DNA of 64,000 nt from Candidatus Eisenbacteria bacterium (GTDB lineage: Bacteria; Eisenbacteria; RBG-16-71-46; JACRLI01): positions 168,308 through 232,307 of the forward strand of contig JACRLI010000014.1 of NCBI GenBank assembly GCA_016235265.1. Direction: 5' to 3'. The translations under genes were made by a program, and so were the position numbers. The notes beneath the pieces were generated by a model that saw only the letters and a program-made list of their open reading frames with translations, was not told the origin of the DNA and made no database searches. Positions 24,125 through 34,738 of the stretch are shown here, piece by piece. Within the stretch, counting starts at the first letter, position 1, and every line of letters starts with the position of its first letter.

Positions 24125-25879
24125 ATGTCGAGCCCCAGGCACATGGACCCCGCGACCCCCGCCGGCACCGCCGCGCGCGGAACCGGCCGCCGCGACCTCG
24201 CGGAGGCCTACCGCGAGTGGCAGGAGCAGCTCCAGAAGTCCCCGGCCCGCGAGATCTCCTTCGACACGATCTCGGGCGCGCCGAACCAGCCGCTGTACAC
24301 TCCGCTCGACGCGGACGGCTTCGATTACGACCGCGACCTGGGACTGCCCGGCGAATACCCGTTCACCCGCGGCATCCACGCCAGCATGTACCGCACCCGG
24401 CTGTGGACCATGCGGCAGTTTTCGGGCTTCGGCACGGCGCGCGACACCAACGCCCGGTACAAGTTCCTGCTGGGCCGCGGCCAGACCGGTCTTTCGGTGG
24501 CCTTCGACAACCCCACCATCATGGGCTACGACTCGGACGCCCCCATCGCCGCCGGCGAGGTGGGCGTGACCGGCGTGGCCATCGACTCCCTGGCGGACAT
24601 GGAGGTGCTCTTCGGCGGCATCGACCAGGGCCAGGTGTCCACCTCGATGACCATCAACGGCCCGGCGGCGATCCTGTTCGCCTTCTATCTCGCGTGCGCG
24701 GAGAAGCGCGGCGTGCCGCTGGCGAAGCTGCGCGGCACGCTCCAGAACGACATCCTGAAGGAGTACATCGCCCAGAAGACGTGGTGCTTCCCGCCGCATC
24801 CCTCGATGCGCATCATCACCGACCTGATGGCGTTCGCCTCGAAGAACGTGCCGCAGTGGAACACCATCTCCATCTCCGGCTACCACATCCGCGAGGCCGG
24901 CGCCACGGCGGCGCAGGAGCTGGCGTTCACGCTCGCCGACGGCTTCGCCTACGTGGAGGCGGGCATCGCCGCGGGCATGGACGTGGACGAGTTCGCGCCG
25001 CGCCTGAGCTTCTTCTGGAACTCGCACCTGGACTTCTTCGAGGAGATCGGCAAGTACCGCGCCGCCCGCCGCATCTGGGCGCGCGCCATGCGCGACAAGT
25101 ACGGCGCGAAGAAGCGCGAGTCGCGCGCCATGCGCGACAAGTACGGCGCGAAGAAGCGCGAGTCGTGGCTGCTGCGCTTCCACACCCAGACCGCCGGCGT
25201 GTCGCTGGTGGCCCAGCAGCCCGAGAACAACATCGTGCGCACCGCCTACGAGGCGCTGGCCGGGGTGCTGGGCGGCACCCAGTCGCTGCATACGAACTCG
25301 ATGGACGAGACGCTGGCGCTGCCCAGCGAAAAGGCGGTGCAGATCGCGCTGCGCACGCAGCAGGTGCTGGCCTACGAGACGGGTGTGGTGAACACCATCG
25401 ACCCGCTGGCTGGCTCGTACTACGTGGAGTCGGTCACCCGGCGGCTGGAGCAGGAGGCGCAGGCCTACTTCGACGAGATCGCCCGCCGCGGCGGCGTGAT
25501 CCGCTGCATCGAGGAGGGCTTCTTCCAGCGCGAGATCGCGCGCAGCGCCTACCGCTACCAGCAGGAAATCGAGCGTCGGGAGCGGATCATCGTGGGGGTG
25601 AACGAGTTCGTCACCGACGAGCCGCTGACCATCCCCATCCTGCGCATCGACGAGGACGTGGAGAAGGAACAGGTCGCCTCGCTGAAGAAGCTCAAGGCGG
25701 GCCGCGACCACGGCGCGGTGAAGGACCGCCTGGCGGCGCTCACCACCGCCGCGCGCGACGGCAAGGCCAACCTGGTGGAGAGGATCCTGGACTGCGCCCG
25801 CCTGTACGCCACCGAGGGGGAGATCCGCGACGCGCTCCGCCAGGTGTTCGGGGACTACCGCGAGCCGGCGGAGTTCTAG
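24125..25879 (+). CDS. mcmA1: Methylmalonyl-CoA mutase, catalytic (N-terminal) subunit with internal duplication
   Basis: Catalytic TIM-barrel subunit (584 residues) of the split adenosylcobalamin-dependent mutase that interconverts methylmalonyl-CoA and succinyl-CoA. Conserved: [27 protein letters not shown] written as the segment at residues 57-84, [41 protein letters not shown] and [14 protein letters not shown]. Around residues 320-347 the stretch [14 protein letters not shown] occurs twice in tandem, where relatives have it once; this is encoded by the 42-bp duplication at 25080-25165. The reading frame stays open. Whether the insert is tolerated is unknown. Confidence 0.93.
   Translation: MSSPRHMDPATPAGTAARGTGRRDLAEAYREWQEQLQKSPAREISFDTISGAPNQPLYTPLDADGFDYDRDLGLPGEYPFTRGIHASMYRTRLWTMRQFSGFGTARDTNARYKFLLGRGQTGLSVAFDNPTIMGYDSDAPIAAGEVGVTGVAIDSLADMEVLFGGIDQGQVSTSMTINGPAAILFAFYLACAEKRGVPLAKLRGTLQNDILKEYIAQKTWCFPPHPSMRIITDLMAFASKNVPQWNTISISGYHIREAGATAAQELAFTLADGFAYVEAGIAAGMDVDEFAPRLSFFWNSHLDFFEEIGKYRAARRIWARAMRDKYGAKKRESRAMRDKYGAKKRESWLLRFHTQTAGVSLVAQQPENNIVRTAYEALAGVLGGTQSLHTNSMDETLALPSEKAVQIALRTQQVLAYETGVVNTIDPLAGSYYVESVTRRLEQEAQAYFDEIARRGGVIRCIEEGFFQREIARSAYRYQQEIERRERIIVGVNEFVTDEPLTIPILRIDEDVEKEQVASLKKLKAGRDHGAVKDRLAALTTAARDGKANLVERILDCARLYATEGEIRDALRQVFGDYREPAEF
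25080..25165. repeat. Perfect 42-bp tandem duplication inside the mutase gene
   Basis: Period 42: bases 25080-25123 match 25122-25165 exactly, without a single difference. It inserts 14 residues in frame just before the [11 protein letters not shown] core strand. Identity of the copies implies a very recent event or an assembly artefact. Confidence 0.93.
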
Positions 25880-25913
25880 CGCGCCGCCCGCAGGGGATTC
25901 GGGAGGAGAACGG

Positions 25914-26321
25914 ATGGAACGCAAGATTCGCGTGCTGGTGGGCAAGCCCGGCCTCGACGGCCACGATCGCGGGGCCAAGGTGGTGGCTGCGGCGCTGCGG
26001 GACGCCGGGATGGAGGTCATCTACACCGGGCTGCACCAGACCCCGGAGATGATCGTGGAAGCCGCCATCCAGGAGGACGTGGACGTGGTGGCGCTGTCGG
26101 TGATCTCGGGCGCCCACATGACGCTCTTCCCGAAGGTCCGCCAGTTGCTCGAGGAGAAGGGCGCCGGGCAGATGCTGCTCACCGGGGGCGGGATCATCCC
26201 CGAGGAGGACATGGCGGCACTCACGCAGAAGGGGGTCGGGAAGTTGTTCGGCCCCGGCACGACGACCGCCGAGATCGTGACATACATCCGGGAGTGGGCG
26301 AAGCAGCACCTCGCCCCGTAG
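25914..26321 (+). CDS. mcmA2: Methylmalonyl-CoA mutase, B12-binding (C-terminal) subunit
   Basis: 135-residue cobalamin-binding subunit, partner of the catalytic subunit 34 bases upstream. It carries [18 protein letters not shown] (DxHxxG motif whose His ligates cobalt), [16 protein letters not shown] (SxL) and [13 protein letters not shown] (GG). Length and motifs match split mutases of the archaeal and bacterial type. GGAGGAGAACGG precedes the ATG start. Confidence 0.95.
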   Translation: MERKIRVLVGKPGLDGHDRGAKVVAAALRDAGMEVIYTGLHQTPEMIVEAAIQEDVDVVALSVISGAHMTLFPKVRQLLEEKGAGQMLLTGGGIIPEEDMAALTQKGVGKLFGPGTTTAEIVTYIREWAKQHLAP

Positions 26322-26392
26322 GGAAGCGCACCACGGGCGCGGCGGCGCGCCCCGGGCCGGGAAGCGGCGCCGCGCCGCAGGGGAGGACCTGA

Positions 26393-27103
26393 TTGGCCTG
26401 TGAGATCGTGAAGGACGCCGCGGAGGCCCTGGAGAAGGCGGGCTTCCGCTCGGGAGCGACGGTGATGGCCGGCGGCTTCGGGCTGTGCGGCATCCCCGAG
26501 CACCTGATCGCGGCCATCCGCGAGGGCGGGTGGAAGGACCTTGTCTTCATCAGCAACAACGCCGGCGTGGATGACTTCGGCCTGGGCGTGCTCCTGCAGA
26601 CGCGCCAGGTGCGCAAGATGGTCTCCAGCTACGTGGGCGAAAACGCGGAGTTCGAGCGGCAGTACCTGGAAGGCGAGCTGGAGGTGGAGTTCGTGCCGCA
26701 GGGCACCTTCGCCGAGCGCATCCGCGCCGGCGGCGCCGGGATCGGCGGCTTCTACACCCCCACGGGCGTGGGCACGATGGTGGCCGAGGGCAAGGAAGTG
26801 CGGGTGCTCGCGGACCGCGAATACGTGCTCGAGACCGGTCTGTGGGCCGATTTCGCGCTGGTCAAGGCGTGGCGCTCGGACCCGCTGGGCAACCTGGTGT
26901 ACCGGGCCTCGGCGCGCAACTTCAACCCCATGATGGCCACCGCCGCGGACAAGACCCTGGTGGAAGCGGAGGAGATCGTGGCGCCCGGCGCGCTCGATCC
27001 CGACCACGTCCACACGCCCGGCATCTACGTCGACTACCTGTTCAGGGGCACGCGATATGAAAAGCGTATCGAGCAAAGAACGAATCGTCCTAAGGGCCGC
27101 TAG
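26393..27103 (+). CDS. scoA: 3-oxoacid CoA-transferase subunit A
   Basis: Alpha subunit (236 residues) of a succinyl-CoA:3-ketoacid CoA-transferase type enzyme, which activates acetoacetate with CoA from succinyl-CoA. Motifs: [16 protein letters not shown] and [16 protein letters not shown] are diagnostic. The start is an unusual TTG, supported by GGGGAGGACCTGA immediately upstream; the next in-frame GTG would trim conserved residues little but has no RBS. The gene overlaps subunit B by 47 bases. Succinyl-CoA made by the adjacent mutase could be the CoA donor. Confidence 0.92.
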   Translation: MACEIVKDAAEALEKAGFRSGATVMAGGFGLCGIPEHLIAAIREGGWKDLVFISNNAGVDDFGLGVLLQTRQVRKMVSSYVGENAEFERQYLEGELEVEFVPQGTFAERIRAGGAGIGGFYTPTGVGTMVAEGKEVRVLADREYVLETGLWADFALVKAWRSDPLGNLVYRASARNFNPMMATAADKTLVEAEEIVAPGALDPDHVHTPGIYVDYLFRGTRYEKRIEQRTNRPKGR

Positions 27104-27719
27104 GGAGCTCCAGGACGGCTTCTTCGTGAACCTGGGCATCGGCATGCCGACGCTGGTGGCCAACCACCTGCCGCCGGACATGAAGCTGACGTTCCAGAGC
27201 GAGAACGGGATCCTGGGCGTGGGCCCGTTCCCGTTCGAGGGCGAGGAAGACCCGGACCTGATCAACGCGGGCAAGCAGACCGTGACCGTGCTGCCCGGCG
27301 CGTCGTACTTCTCCAGCGCCGACTCGTTCGCCATGATCCGCGGGGGCCACATGGACCTCACCATCCTGGGCGCCATGGAGGTGGACCAGGAGGGCAACCT
27401 GGCCAACTGGATGATCCCCGGCAAGATGGTGAAGGGGATGGGCGGGGCGATGGACCTGGTGGCGGGCACGCGCCGCGTGGTGGTGATGATGCAGCACGTG
27501 GCCAAGGACGGCAGCTCCAAGGTGCTGAAGAAGTGCACCCTGCCGATCACCGGCAAGCGTTGCGTGGACCGGGTCATCACCGAGCTGGCCGTGATCGACG
27601 TGACGCCCGAGGGGCTGGTGTTGCTGGAGCGCGCCCCCGGGGTGAGCGTCGAGGAGATCCGCAAGGCCACCGCCGCCGACCTGGTCGTGCGCGGCGACGT
27701 GCCCGAGATGGACGTGTAG
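27057..27719 (+). CDS. scoB: 3-oxoacid CoA-transferase subunit B
   Basis: Beta subunit (220 residues) carrying the catalytic Glu in [15 protein letters not shown]. Also seen: [30 protein letters not shown] and [18 protein letters not shown], all typical. Its ATG lies within the end of subunit A, so the two are translated together. It forms a heterotetramer with A. Confidence 0.94.
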   Translation: MKSVSSKERIVLRAARELQDGFFVNLGIGMPTLVANHLPPDMKLTFQSENGILGVGPFPFEGEEDPDLINAGKQTVTVLPGASYFSSADSFAMIRGGHMDLTILGAMEVDQEGNLANWMIPGKMVKGMGGAMDLVAGTRRVVVMMQHVAKDGSSKVLKKCTLPITGKRCVDRVITELAVIDVTPEGLVLLERAPGVSVEEIRKATAADLVVRGDVPEMDV

Positions 27720-27755
27720 GCGTCCCAGGACATCAACACGGGAGACGAGACACCC

Positions 27756-28934
27756 ATGGCAACGCAGACGGCCGTCCCCGGCGCCGCGCCGATGGCGGAG
27801 CTCACCGAAGACCACCTGCAGGTGCGGGCCACCGCCCGCCAGTTCGCCGAGGAGGTGGTGAAACCCACCGCCGCGGCGCGCGACGAGTCCTGCGAGTTCC
27901 CCATGGACAGCATCCGCCAGATGGGCGAGCTGGGCTTCCTCGGCCTGCCGTACGGGGAAGAGTACGGCGGGGCGGGCATGGACGCGCTGGCGTACGTGAT
28001 CGCGGTGGAGGAGATCGCGCGGGTGTGCGGCTCCACGGCCATCACCTTCGCGGCGCACACCTCGCTGGGCTGCGGGCCCATCCACGACTTCGGCACCGAG
28101 GCGCAGAGGAAGAAGTACCTGCCGAAGCTGCTCTCGGGCCAGTCCCTGGCGTGCTTCGGGCTCACCGAGCCCAACGCCGGCAGCGACGCCGGCGGCACGC
28201 AGACCTTCGCCCGGCCCGCGGACGGCGGCTGGGTCGTGAACGGGAACAAGATCTACATCACCAACGGCACCTATGCCGACGTGTGCGTGTTCACCGCGCG
28301 GGTCAACCGCGACGCCGGCACGCGCGGCATCTGCGCGTTCATCGTGGAGAAGGGCGCCAAGGGCTACCGCGTGGGCAAGAAGGAGAACAAGATGGGCCTG
28401 CGCGGGTCCGACACCGTGGAGCTGATCTTCGAGGACTGCTTCATCCCGCGCGAGAACCTGCTGGGCAACGAGGGCGAGGGATTCAAGCAGTTCCTGAAGA
28501 CGCTGGCCGGCGGGCGAATCTCGATCGGCGCGCTGGCGCTGGGCATCGCGCAGGGCGCCTTCGAGGCCGCGGTGAAGTACTCCCGGGAGCGCAAGCAATT
28601 CGACAAGCCCATCTGCGAGTTCGAGGGCATCCAGTTCATGCTCGCGGACATGGCCACCCGCATCGAGGCCGCGCGGCACCTGGTGTACGACGCCGCGCGC
28701 CGAAAGTCGGCGGGCCTGCCGTTCAACAAGCAGTCGGCCATGGCCAAGCTGTTCGCATCGGAGACGGGCACCTGGTGCGCCGACCGCTCCATCCAGATCC
28801 ACGGCGGGATCGGCTACATGCGCGACCTGCCGGTGGAGAGGATGTTGCGTGACGCGAAGCTGATGGAGATCGGGGAGGGGACCAGCGAGATCCAGAGGGT
28901 GGTCATTTCGCGCGAGGTGCTGAAGGAACTGTAG
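27756..28934 (+). CDS. Acyl-CoA dehydrogenase
   Basis: FAD-dependent acyl-CoA dehydrogenase, 392 residues, oxidising an acyl-CoA to the 2-enoyl-CoA and passing electrons to ETF. Motifs: [15 protein letters not shown] (FAD/substrate), [28 protein letters not shown], and the C-terminal [20 protein letters not shown] with the catalytic-region GEGTSEIQR. No signal peptide. It is the first of three paralogues in this operon. The chain length cannot be read; branched short-chain substrates are likely from the mutase context. Confidence 0.92.
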   Translation: MATQTAVPGAAPMAELTEDHLQVRATARQFAEEVVKPTAAARDESCEFPMDSIRQMGELGFLGLPYGEEYGGAGMDALAYVIAVEEIARVCGSTAITFAAHTSLGCGPIHDFGTEAQRKKYLPKLLSGQSLACFGLTEPNAGSDAGGTQTFARPADGGWVVNGNKIYITNGTYADVCVFTARVNRDAGTRGICAFIVEKGAKGYRVGKKENKMGLRGSDTVELIFEDCFIPRENLLGNEGEGFKQFLKTLAGGRISIGALALGIAQGAFEAAVKYSRERKQFDKPICEFEGIQFMLADMATRIEAARHLVYDAARRKSAGLPFNKQSAMAKLFASETGTWCADRSIQIHGGIGYMRDLPVERMLRDAKLMEIGEGTSEIQRVVISREVLKEL

Positions 28935-28967
28935 GACCGTCACGGAGTCCAGGGGAGGAAGGGAACC

Positions 28968-30149
28968 ATGAAACACGTCTGGATCGTCTCCGCCACCCGC
29001 ACGCCGGTGGGCAAGTTCATGGGCGGGCTGGCCTCGCTCACCGCCCCGCAGCTGGGCGGGATCGCCATCCGGGAGGCGCTGGTCCGCGCCGGCCTGGAGG
29101 GCGGCCAGGTGGACGAGGTCATCATGGGCAACGTGGTGCAGGCGGGCGTGGGGCAGAACCCCGCGCGGCAGTCGGCGCTCGCGGGGGGCATGCCCGACGG
29201 CACCAACGCCTTCACCGTGAACAAGGTGTGCGGCTCCGGGCTGAAGGCGGTGATGCTGGCCGCACAGGCCATCAAGGCCGGCGACGCGGAGGTGGTGGTG
29301 GCGGGCGGCACCGAGAACATGAGCCTCGCCCCCTACCTGCTGCCGCAGGGGCGCACCGGCTACCGCTACGGCAACGGCCAGGTGCTCGACGCGCTGGTCT
29401 CCGACGGCCTCAGCTGCGCCTACAACCACTGTCACATGGGCAACCTGGCGGAGTTCACCGCCTCGAACTCGAAGATCAGCCGCGAGGACCTGGACAAGTT
29501 CTCCGTGGAGAGCCAGCAGAAGGCCGCGAAGGCGCAGGCCGAGGGCCGGTTCGACAAGGAGATCGTCCCGGTGCTGCTGCCGCAGAAGAAGGGCGACCCG
29601 CTGAAGGTGGCGAAGGACGAGGGCGTGCGCGGCGACACCACGCTGGAGAGCCTCGCGAAGCTCAAGCCCGCCTTCGACAAGGAGGGCGTGGTGACCGCCG
29701 GCAACGCCTCGACCCTGAACGACGGCGCCGCGGCGCTGGTGCTCATGAGCGAGGAGAAGGCAAAGGCGCTCGGGAAGAAGCCGCTGGCGGTGGTGACCGG
29801 CTACGCCACGGCCCACGTGGAGCCCAGGCGGCTGTTCTACGCGCCGGTGTCCGCGGTGAACGCGCTGCTGCAGAAGACCGGCACGAAGATCGGCGACTAC
29901 GACCTGATCGAGGCCAACGAGGCGTTTGCCTCCCAGGCGCTGGCCGACGGCCGCGAGCTGGGCTGGGACTGGGCGCGGGTGAACGTGTGGGGCGGCGCGA
30001 TCGCCATCGGGCACCCCATCGGCGCGAGCGGCGCGCGCATCCTGGTGACCCTGCTGCACGCGATGGGCGACCGCAAGGCGAAGCGCGGGCTGGCGACGTT
30101 GTGCCTGGGTGGCGGCGGTGCCGTGGCCCTGGCGGTGGAGGCGGTATGA
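28968..30149 (+). CDS. atoB: Acetyl-CoA C-acetyltransferase (thiolase)
   Basis: Thiolase II of 393 residues that cleaves or forms acetoacetyl-CoA. The active-site nucleophile Cys lies in [13 protein letters not shown], the catalytic His in [13 protein letters not shown], and the second Cys in [13 protein letters not shown]. The [13 protein letters not shown] variation in the loop before GGAIAIGHP is normal. Preceded by GGGGAGGAAGG. It overlaps the next gene by four bases. It closes the route from acetoacetyl-CoA, made by the CoA-transferase, to acetyl-CoA. Confidence 0.93.
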   Translation: MKHVWIVSATRTPVGKFMGGLASLTAPQLGGIAIREALVRAGLEGGQVDEVIMGNVVQAGVGQNPARQSALAGGMPDGTNAFTVNKVCGSGLKAVMLAAQAIKAGDAEVVVAGGTENMSLAPYLLPQGRTGYRYGNGQVLDALVSDGLSCAYNHCHMGNLAEFTASNSKISREDLDKFSVESQQKAAKAQAEGRFDKEIVPVLLPQKKGDPLKVAKDEGVRGDTTLESLAKLKPAFDKEGVVTAGNASTLNDGAAALVLMSEEKAKALGKKPLAVVTGYATAHVEPRRLFYAPVSAVNALLQKTGTKIGDYDLIEANEAFASQALADGRELGWDWARVNVWGGAIAIGHPIGASGARILVTLLHAMGDRKAKRGLATLCLGGGGAVALAVEAV

Positions 30150-31045
30150 CGACGCGAAAGTTCTCGGCAGTGGAGACGCACGGCACGGCGGTGAAGACCG
30201 TCGCGGTGGTGGGGGCGGGCACCATGGGCAACGGCATCGCCCAGGTGCTGGCGCAGAAGGGCTACCAGGTGCAGCTGCTCGACTCGCAGGCGCCGGCGCT
30301 GGACCGCGCGGTGAAGACCATCGGCGGCTCCATGGACCGGCTGATCAAGAAGGAGGCGATCACCGCCGCGGACAAGGACGCGGCGCTGGCGCGGCTGAAG
30401 ACCTCCACTTCGCTGGGCGAGGTGAAGGACGCCGACTGGGTGATCGAGGCGGTGTTCGAGGACCTGGAGGTGAAGAAGGCGATCTTCAAGGAGCTCGACC
30501 GGACGGCCCCCGCGCACGCGGTGCTGGCCACCAACACCTCGGCCATCCCCATCACCGCCCTTGCGGCCGCCACCGGCCGCCCCGAGAAGGTGATCGGGAT
30601 GCACTTCATGAACCCGGTGCCGATGATGAAGCTGGTGGAGGTGATCCGCGGGCTGCAGACCAGCGACGCCACCTACGCCGCCACCGAGGCGCTGGCGAAG
30701 GACCTGGGCAAGGTGCCGGTGCCGGTGAACGATTACCCCGGCTTCGTGGCCAACCGCATCCTGATGCCGATGATCAACGAGGCCTGCTACACGGTGATGG
30801 AGGGCGTCGCGGACCGGGATGCCGTGGACAGCGTGATGAAGCTGGGCATGGCGCACCCCATGGGCCCGCTGCAGCTGGCGGACTTCATCGGGCTGGACAT
30901 CTGCCTGAACATCCTGCGCGTGCTGCACGAGGGCCTCGGGGACCCGAAGTACCGTCCGTGCCCGCTGCTGATCAAGATGGTGCAGGCGGGCTACCTCGGC
31001 AGGAAGTCCGGCCGGGGATTCTACGACTACAGCCAGGCCGGATAG
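30146..31045 (+). CDS. hbd: 3-hydroxybutyryl-CoA dehydrogenase
   Basis: NAD-dependent L-3-hydroxyacyl-CoA dehydrogenase, 299 residues. [21 protein letters not shown] is the Rossmann loop region, [14 protein letters not shown] and [18 protein letters not shown] hold the catalytic His, and [16 protein letters not shown] and [16 protein letters not shown] form the C-domain. ATG overlaps the thiolase stop (ATGA). No enoyl-CoA hydratase gene lies in the window, so the step between the dehydrogenases and this enzyme must be encoded elsewhere. Confidence 0.94.
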   Translation: MTTRKFSAVETHGTAVKTVAVVGAGTMGNGIAQVLAQKGYQVQLLDSQAPALDRAVKTIGGSMDRLIKKEAITAADKDAALARLKTSTSLGEVKDADWVIEAVFEDLEVKKAIFKELDRTAPAHAVLATNTSAIPITALAAATGRPEKVIGMHFMNPVPMMKLVEVIRGLQTSDATYAATEALAKDLGKVPVPVNDYPGFVANRILMPMINEACYTVMEGVADRDAVDSVMKLGMAHPMGPLQLADFIGLDICLNILRVLHEGLGDPKYRPCPLLIKMVQAGYLGRKSGRGFYDYSQAG

Positions 31046-31055
31046 CGGGGGCCGC

Positions 31056-31087
31056 GGGCGGGCCGCCCCGCTTCGGGCGGCCCGCCC
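31056..31087. terminator. Strong intra-operon hairpin
   Basis: GGGCGGGCCGCCC (31056-31068) pairs with GGGCGGCCCGCCC (31075-31087) around CGCTTC, in the 55-base gap between hbd and the second acyl-CoA dehydrogenase. There is no T-run, so it may attenuate transcription or protect mRNA rather than fully terminate. Confidence 0.5.
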
Positions 31088-31100
31088 TCCCACACACGAC

Positions 31101-32258
31101 ATGGACTTTCTCCTCAACGAAGAGCAGCAGGCGGTGCGCACCATGGTGCGCGAGTTCGCCCAGTCCGAGATCGAGCCGATCGCCGCCGACATTGACGCCA
31201 CCCACCGCTTTCCCGAAGAGAACGTGAAGAAGATGGCCGAGCTGGGCCTCCTGGGCATGTTCGTGCCGGAGGAGTTCGGCGGCGCGGGGCTGGACTACGT
31301 GTCCTACGTGGTGGCCATCGAGGAGCTCTCGCGCGCGTGCGCCTCCCACGGCGTGATCGCCTCGGTCAATAACTCCCTGGTGTGCTACCCGCTGCTGAAG
31401 TACGCCAATGACGAGCAGAAGAAGCGCTTCCTGGAGCCGCTGGCGCGCGGGGAGTACCTGGGCGCGTACTGCCTCACCGAGCCCAACGCCGGGTCCAACG
31501 CCGCGAACCAGGAGACCACCGCGGTCCGCGACGGGAACGACTGGGTCCTGAACGGCACGAAGCTGTTCGTCACCAACGCCGGCCCGGCCACCCACCTGCT
31601 CGCCTACGCCACCACCGAGAAGGCGAAGGGAACGCGCGGCATCACCGCGTTCGTGATCGAGGCGGACCGCGAGGGCGTGAAGAAGGGCCAGAAGGAGCAC
31701 AAGCTGGGCATCCACGCCTCCGACACCCGCGAGATCGCGTTCGTGGACTGCCGCGTGCCGTCCGCCAACATGCTGGGTCCCGAGGGCGCGGGCTACAAGG
31801 TGGCGCTGGACACGCTCGCCGGCGGGCGCATCGGGATCGCCGCACAGGCCGTGGGCATCGCGCAGGCCTCCCTGGAGGCGGCGCAGCGCTACGCCACGGA
31901 GCGCAGCCAGTTCGACCGGAGGATCGGCGAGTTCCCGGCCATCCAGGCGATGCTCGCGGACATGGCCACCGCGGTGGACGCGTCGCGCATGCTCACCTGC
32001 CAGGCCGCGTGGCTCAAGGACCAGGGTCGGCCGCACAACCTGGAATCGTCCATGGCCAAGCTGTTCGCGGCCGAGTCGGCCACCATGTGCGCCAACCACG
32101 CGGTGCAGATCCACGGCGGTTACGGGTACCTGGCCGAGTACAAGGTGGAGCGCTACTACCGCGACGCCAAGATCTGCGAGATCTACGAGGGCACCTCGGA
32201 GATCCAGAAGATGGTGATCGCGCTGAACGTGCTGAAGGCGTTCGAGGGGGTGGCATGA
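31101..32258 (+). CDS. Acyl-CoA dehydrogenase (butyryl-CoA-like)
   Basis: Second acyl-CoA dehydrogenase, 385 residues, closest in pattern to short-chain (butyryl) members: [92 protein letters not shown] and the catalytic Glu segment [10 protein letters not shown]. It overlaps the third paralogue by four bases (ATGA), suggesting they are made together. Confidence 0.93.
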   Translation: MDFLLNEEQQAVRTMVREFAQSEIEPIAADIDATHRFPEENVKKMAELGLLGMFVPEEFGGAGLDYVSYVVAIEELSRACASHGVIASVNNSLVCYPLLKYANDEQKKRFLEPLARGEYLGAYCLTEPNAGSNAANQETTAVRDGNDWVLNGTKLFVTNAGPATHLLAYATTEKAKGTRGITAFVIEADREGVKKGQKEHKLGIHASDTREIAFVDCRVPSANMLGPEGAGYKVALDTLAGGRIGIAAQAVGIAQASLEAAQRYATERSQFDRRIGEFPAIQAMLADMATAVDASRMLTCQAAWLKDQGRPHNLESSMAKLFAAESATMCANHAVQIHGGYGYLAEYKVERYYRDAKICEIYEGTSEIQKMVIALNVLKAFEGVA

Positions 32259-33409
32259 ACTTCGATCTCACGCCCGAGCAGCTCGAAGTCCGCGACCTGG
32301 TCCGGGAGCTGGCGCAGAAGGAGTGGGGCCCCGCCTCTGAGAAGTGGGAATCCGATGGCGCCATCCCCGAGGCGGTGATGAGCCAGGTGGCGGAGCTGGG
32401 GTTCATGGGCCTGGCCATCCCCGACGAGTTCGGCGGCAACGCCTACGACTACCTGACCTCCACGCTGGTGGTGGAGGAGATCGCCCGCGTGTCGGCGTCG
32501 CTGGCCATCACCGTGGCGGTGCACAACTCGGTGGGCGCGTGGCCCATCCTGACCTACGGCACCGAGGACCAGAAGAAGCGCTACCTGCCCCGGATGGCCA
32601 AGGGGATGCTGGGGGCGTTCTGCCTGAGCGAACCGGACGCGGGTTCCGACGCATCCAATCTCAGCACCACCGCGGTGCGCGACGGGGACCATTACGTGCT
32701 CAACGGCGCCAAGAACTGGGTCACCAACGGCTCCCGCGCCGGCCTGTTCACCATCTACGCCGTCACCGACAAGTCCCGCGGTTCGAAGGGCCTGTCGGCG
32801 TTCCTGGTGGAGCGCGGGGCCCCGGGCCTGGTGTACGGCAAGAAGGAAGACAAGATGGGTCTGCGGGCCTCGGACACCCTGGGGCTGACCCTGGAGGACT
32901 GCCGGGTGCCGGTGGCCAACCGCCTGGGCGGCGAGAACGAGGGCTTCAAGTTCGCCATGGCCGCCCTCGACGGCGGCCGCATCGGCGTGGCCGCGCAGGC
33001 GCTGGGGGTGGCCCAGGCCGCCTTCGAGCACGCGGTGAAGTACTCGCGGGTGCGCAAGGCGTTCGGCGGGCCGATCTGCGACCTGCAGCCGGTGCAGTGG
33101 ATGATCGCCGACATGGCCCGCCGCGTGGCGGCGGCCCGCCTGCTCACCTACCGCGCGGCGTGGATGCGCGACCGGAAGATGCCCTTCGGACGGCAGGCCG
33201 CGATGGCCAAGCTGTTCGCGTCCGAAGCCGCGACGTTCGTGGCCCACAGGGCCATCCAGGTGCACGGCGGCTACGGCTACGTGCGGGAGTACCTGGTGGA
33301 GCGCCACTACCGCGACGCCCGGGTGATGGAGATCTACGAGGGCACCTCGGAGATCCAGCGCCTGGTGATCGCGCGTTCCCTGCTCAAGGAGGGTGTCACG
33401 CCGATGTGA
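32255..33409 (+). CDS. Acyl-CoA dehydrogenase
   Basis: Third acyl-CoA dehydrogenase of the operon, 384 residues. It starts FDLTPEQLEVRDLVRELA, with AFCLSEPDAGSDASN, LNGAKNWVTNGSRAGLF, DKMGLRASDTLGLTLEDC, VHGGYGYVREYLVERHYRDA and [11 protein letters not shown]. Clearly homologous to its neighbour upstream but not a recent duplicate, as many positions differ. Three distinct dehydrogenases suggest several acyl substrates (for example isobutyryl, 2-methylbutyryl and butyryl), which is inference. Confidence 0.93.
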   Translation: MNFDLTPEQLEVRDLVRELAQKEWGPASEKWESDGAIPEAVMSQVAELGFMGLAIPDEFGGNAYDYLTSTLVVEEIARVSASLAITVAVHNSVGAWPILTYGTEDQKKRYLPRMAKGMLGAFCLSEPDAGSDASNLSTTAVRDGDHYVLNGAKNWVTNGSRAGLFTIYAVTDKSRGSKGLSAFLVERGAPGLVYGKKEDKMGLRASDTLGLTLEDCRVPVANRLGGENEGFKFAMAALDGGRIGVAAQALGVAQAAFEHAVKYSRVRKAFGGPICDLQPVQWMIADMARRVAAARLLTYRAAWMRDRKMPFGRQAAMAKLFASEAATFVAHRAIQVHGGYGYVREYLVERHYRDARVMEIYEGTSEIQRLVIARSLLKEGVTPM

Positions 33410-33443
33410 CCGGGGCGTTGGACCCCGACGAAACCCCAGGCAG

Positions 33444-33463
33444 GGCAGGCATTCGTGCCTGCC
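33444..33463. repeat. REP-like palindrome, copy 1
   Basis: GGCAGGCA-TTCG-TGCCTGCC, a perfect hairpin with a stable UUCG tetraloop, in the gap after the third acyl-CoA dehydrogenase gene. It shares arms with the palindromes at 33484 and 34739. Confidence 0.7.
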
Positions 33464-33483
33464 GAGAATCGGGATAGCCTCGT

Positions 33484-33503
33484 GGCAGGCATGAAGGCCT
33501 GCC
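33484..33503. repeat. REP-like palindrome, copy 2
   Basis: GGCAGGC-ATGAAG-GCCTGCC followed by CCCAC. The copy at 34739 is the same element in inverted orientation with one base changed in the loop and the same CCCCAC flank. Confidence 0.7.
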
Positions 33504-33542
33504 CCACGGTGCACGCCTTCAGCCGCAACAGGAGAACCCAGA

Positions 33543-34628
33543 GTGGCACGCTCGAAAGTCGCCGTCCTCAAGACGAGTCCCGGCCAGGTGGTGCAGGACT
33601 ACGGCCGCCTGATGGACCTGGCGGGCTACTCGCAGGAGCTCTCGAAGGACCACGAGACCTGCCTGCGAATCAACATTTCCTGGCATGTGTACATGCCGGC
33701 CTGCTCCACCACGCCGTGGCAGCTGGACGGCGTGATCGGCAAGCTGGTCGCGGACGGCTGGGATCCGAAGCGCCTGGTGGCGGCGCAGAACAAGACCGTG
33801 GTGGTGGACTGCCGCGAGGGCGCGGTGAACAACCGGCTGCAGCCGGTGCTGGACAAGTTCGGCGTGCCCATCGCCTACCTCAACGAGCCGCCCACGAAGT
33901 GGATCAAGTACCAGCCCAAGTCGCCGATGCTGGTGCTGGACAAGGTGTTTCCCAACGGCATCGAGGTTCCGGAGAGCCTGATCGGCCGGAACGTGATCCA
34001 CCTGCCGACCACCAAGACGCACGTGTTCACCGGCACCACCGGCGCGATGAAGAATGCCTTCGGGGGGCTGCTGAACCTGAACCGCCACTGGACCCACAGC
34101 GTGATCCACGAGACGCTCGTGGACCTGCTGCGGATCCAGAAGGAGATCCACCCCGGTATCTTCGCGGTCATGGACGGCACCATCGCCGGCGACGGCCCCG
34201 GACCGCGCGCCATGCGCCCGCACATCAAGAACTACATCCTGGCCAGCAACGACTGCGTGGCCATTGACGCCATCGCGGCCAGGATGATGGGCTTCGATCC
34301 CATGGAGATGAAGTTCATCCGCCTGGCGCACGAGGCCGGGCTGGGCGTGGGGGACCCGAAGGAGATCGAGATCGTGGGCGAGGACATCTCCGCGGTGAAC
34401 TACGGGTTCCGCAAGGACGAGGACACCTTCGCCTCGCGCGGCCAGAAGCTGATCTACTGGGGCCCGCTCAAGCCGCTGGAGAACATCCTGCTGCGCTCGC
34501 CCATCGTGCCGTGGTCGTTCCTCGCGTCCCGGCTCTACCACGACGGGTTCTGGTACCCCTTCATCGGCAAGGGCCGGGTGAACGCGGTGATGCAGAGCGA
34601 GTGGGGGAAGTTGTTCCGGTCGTACTGA
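33543..34628 (+). CDS. DUF362 domain-containing protein
   Basis: 361-residue protein of the DUF362 family, whose members are of unknown biochemical role and often occur beside ferredoxins. The GTG start follows AGGAGAACCCAGA. Seen: SKVAVLKTSPGQVVQDY, INISWHVYMPACSTTPWQL, VIHLPTTKTHVFTGTTGAMKNAFGGLL written here only as the conserved middle region near residues 155-180, VMDGTIAGDGPGP, and NDCVAIDAIAARMMGFDP. Unlike some relatives it has no 4Fe-4S ferredoxin domain. It may be co-transcribed with the acyl-CoA dehydrogenases, although palindromes separate them. Confidence 0.85.
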   Translation: MARSKVAVLKTSPGQVVQDYGRLMDLAGYSQELSKDHETCLRINISWHVYMPACSTTPWQLDGVIGKLVADGWDPKRLVAAQNKTVVVDCREGAVNNRLQPVLDKFGVPIAYLNEPPTKWIKYQPKSPMLVLDKVFPNGIEVPESLIGRNVIHLPTTKTHVFTGTTGAMKNAFGGLLNLNRHWTHSVIHETLVDLLRIQKEIHPGIFAVMDGTIAGDGPGPRAMRPHIKNYILASNDCVAIDAIAARMMGFDPMEMKFIRLAHEAGLGVGDPKEIEIVGEDISAVNYGFRKDEDTFASRGQKLIYWGPLKPLENILLRSPIVPWSFLASRLYHDGFWYPFIGKGRVNAVMQSEWGKLFRSY

Positions 34629-34671
34629 GACCCCACCGGGCGCCGCAGCGCGGCGAGAGCATGAATGGACG

Positions 34672-34707
34672 AAAGCGCCGCCCCCCCTGTGGGAGTCGGC
34701 GCTTTCT
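34672..34707. terminator. Terminator-like hairpin after the DUF362 gene
   Basis: GAAAGCGCCG (34672-34681) and CGGCGCTTTC (34698-34707) form a 10-bp stem with a 16-base C/G-rich loop, 44 bases after the DUF362 stop, followed by TCATGG. Confidence 0.55.
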
Positions 34708-34738
34708 CATGGTGCCGGGTGCCCGGCAGCAGCTGTGG

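Noticed and set aside
26021..28249. Very long antisense open frames over the CoA-transferase and dehydrogenase genes (also 23093-26020, 27090-30059, 14047-16149, 9130-11673)
   Set aside because: They mirror GC-rich codon structure of clear genes on the other strand, give His/Arg/Ala-rich products without domains, and have no RBS or family motifs.
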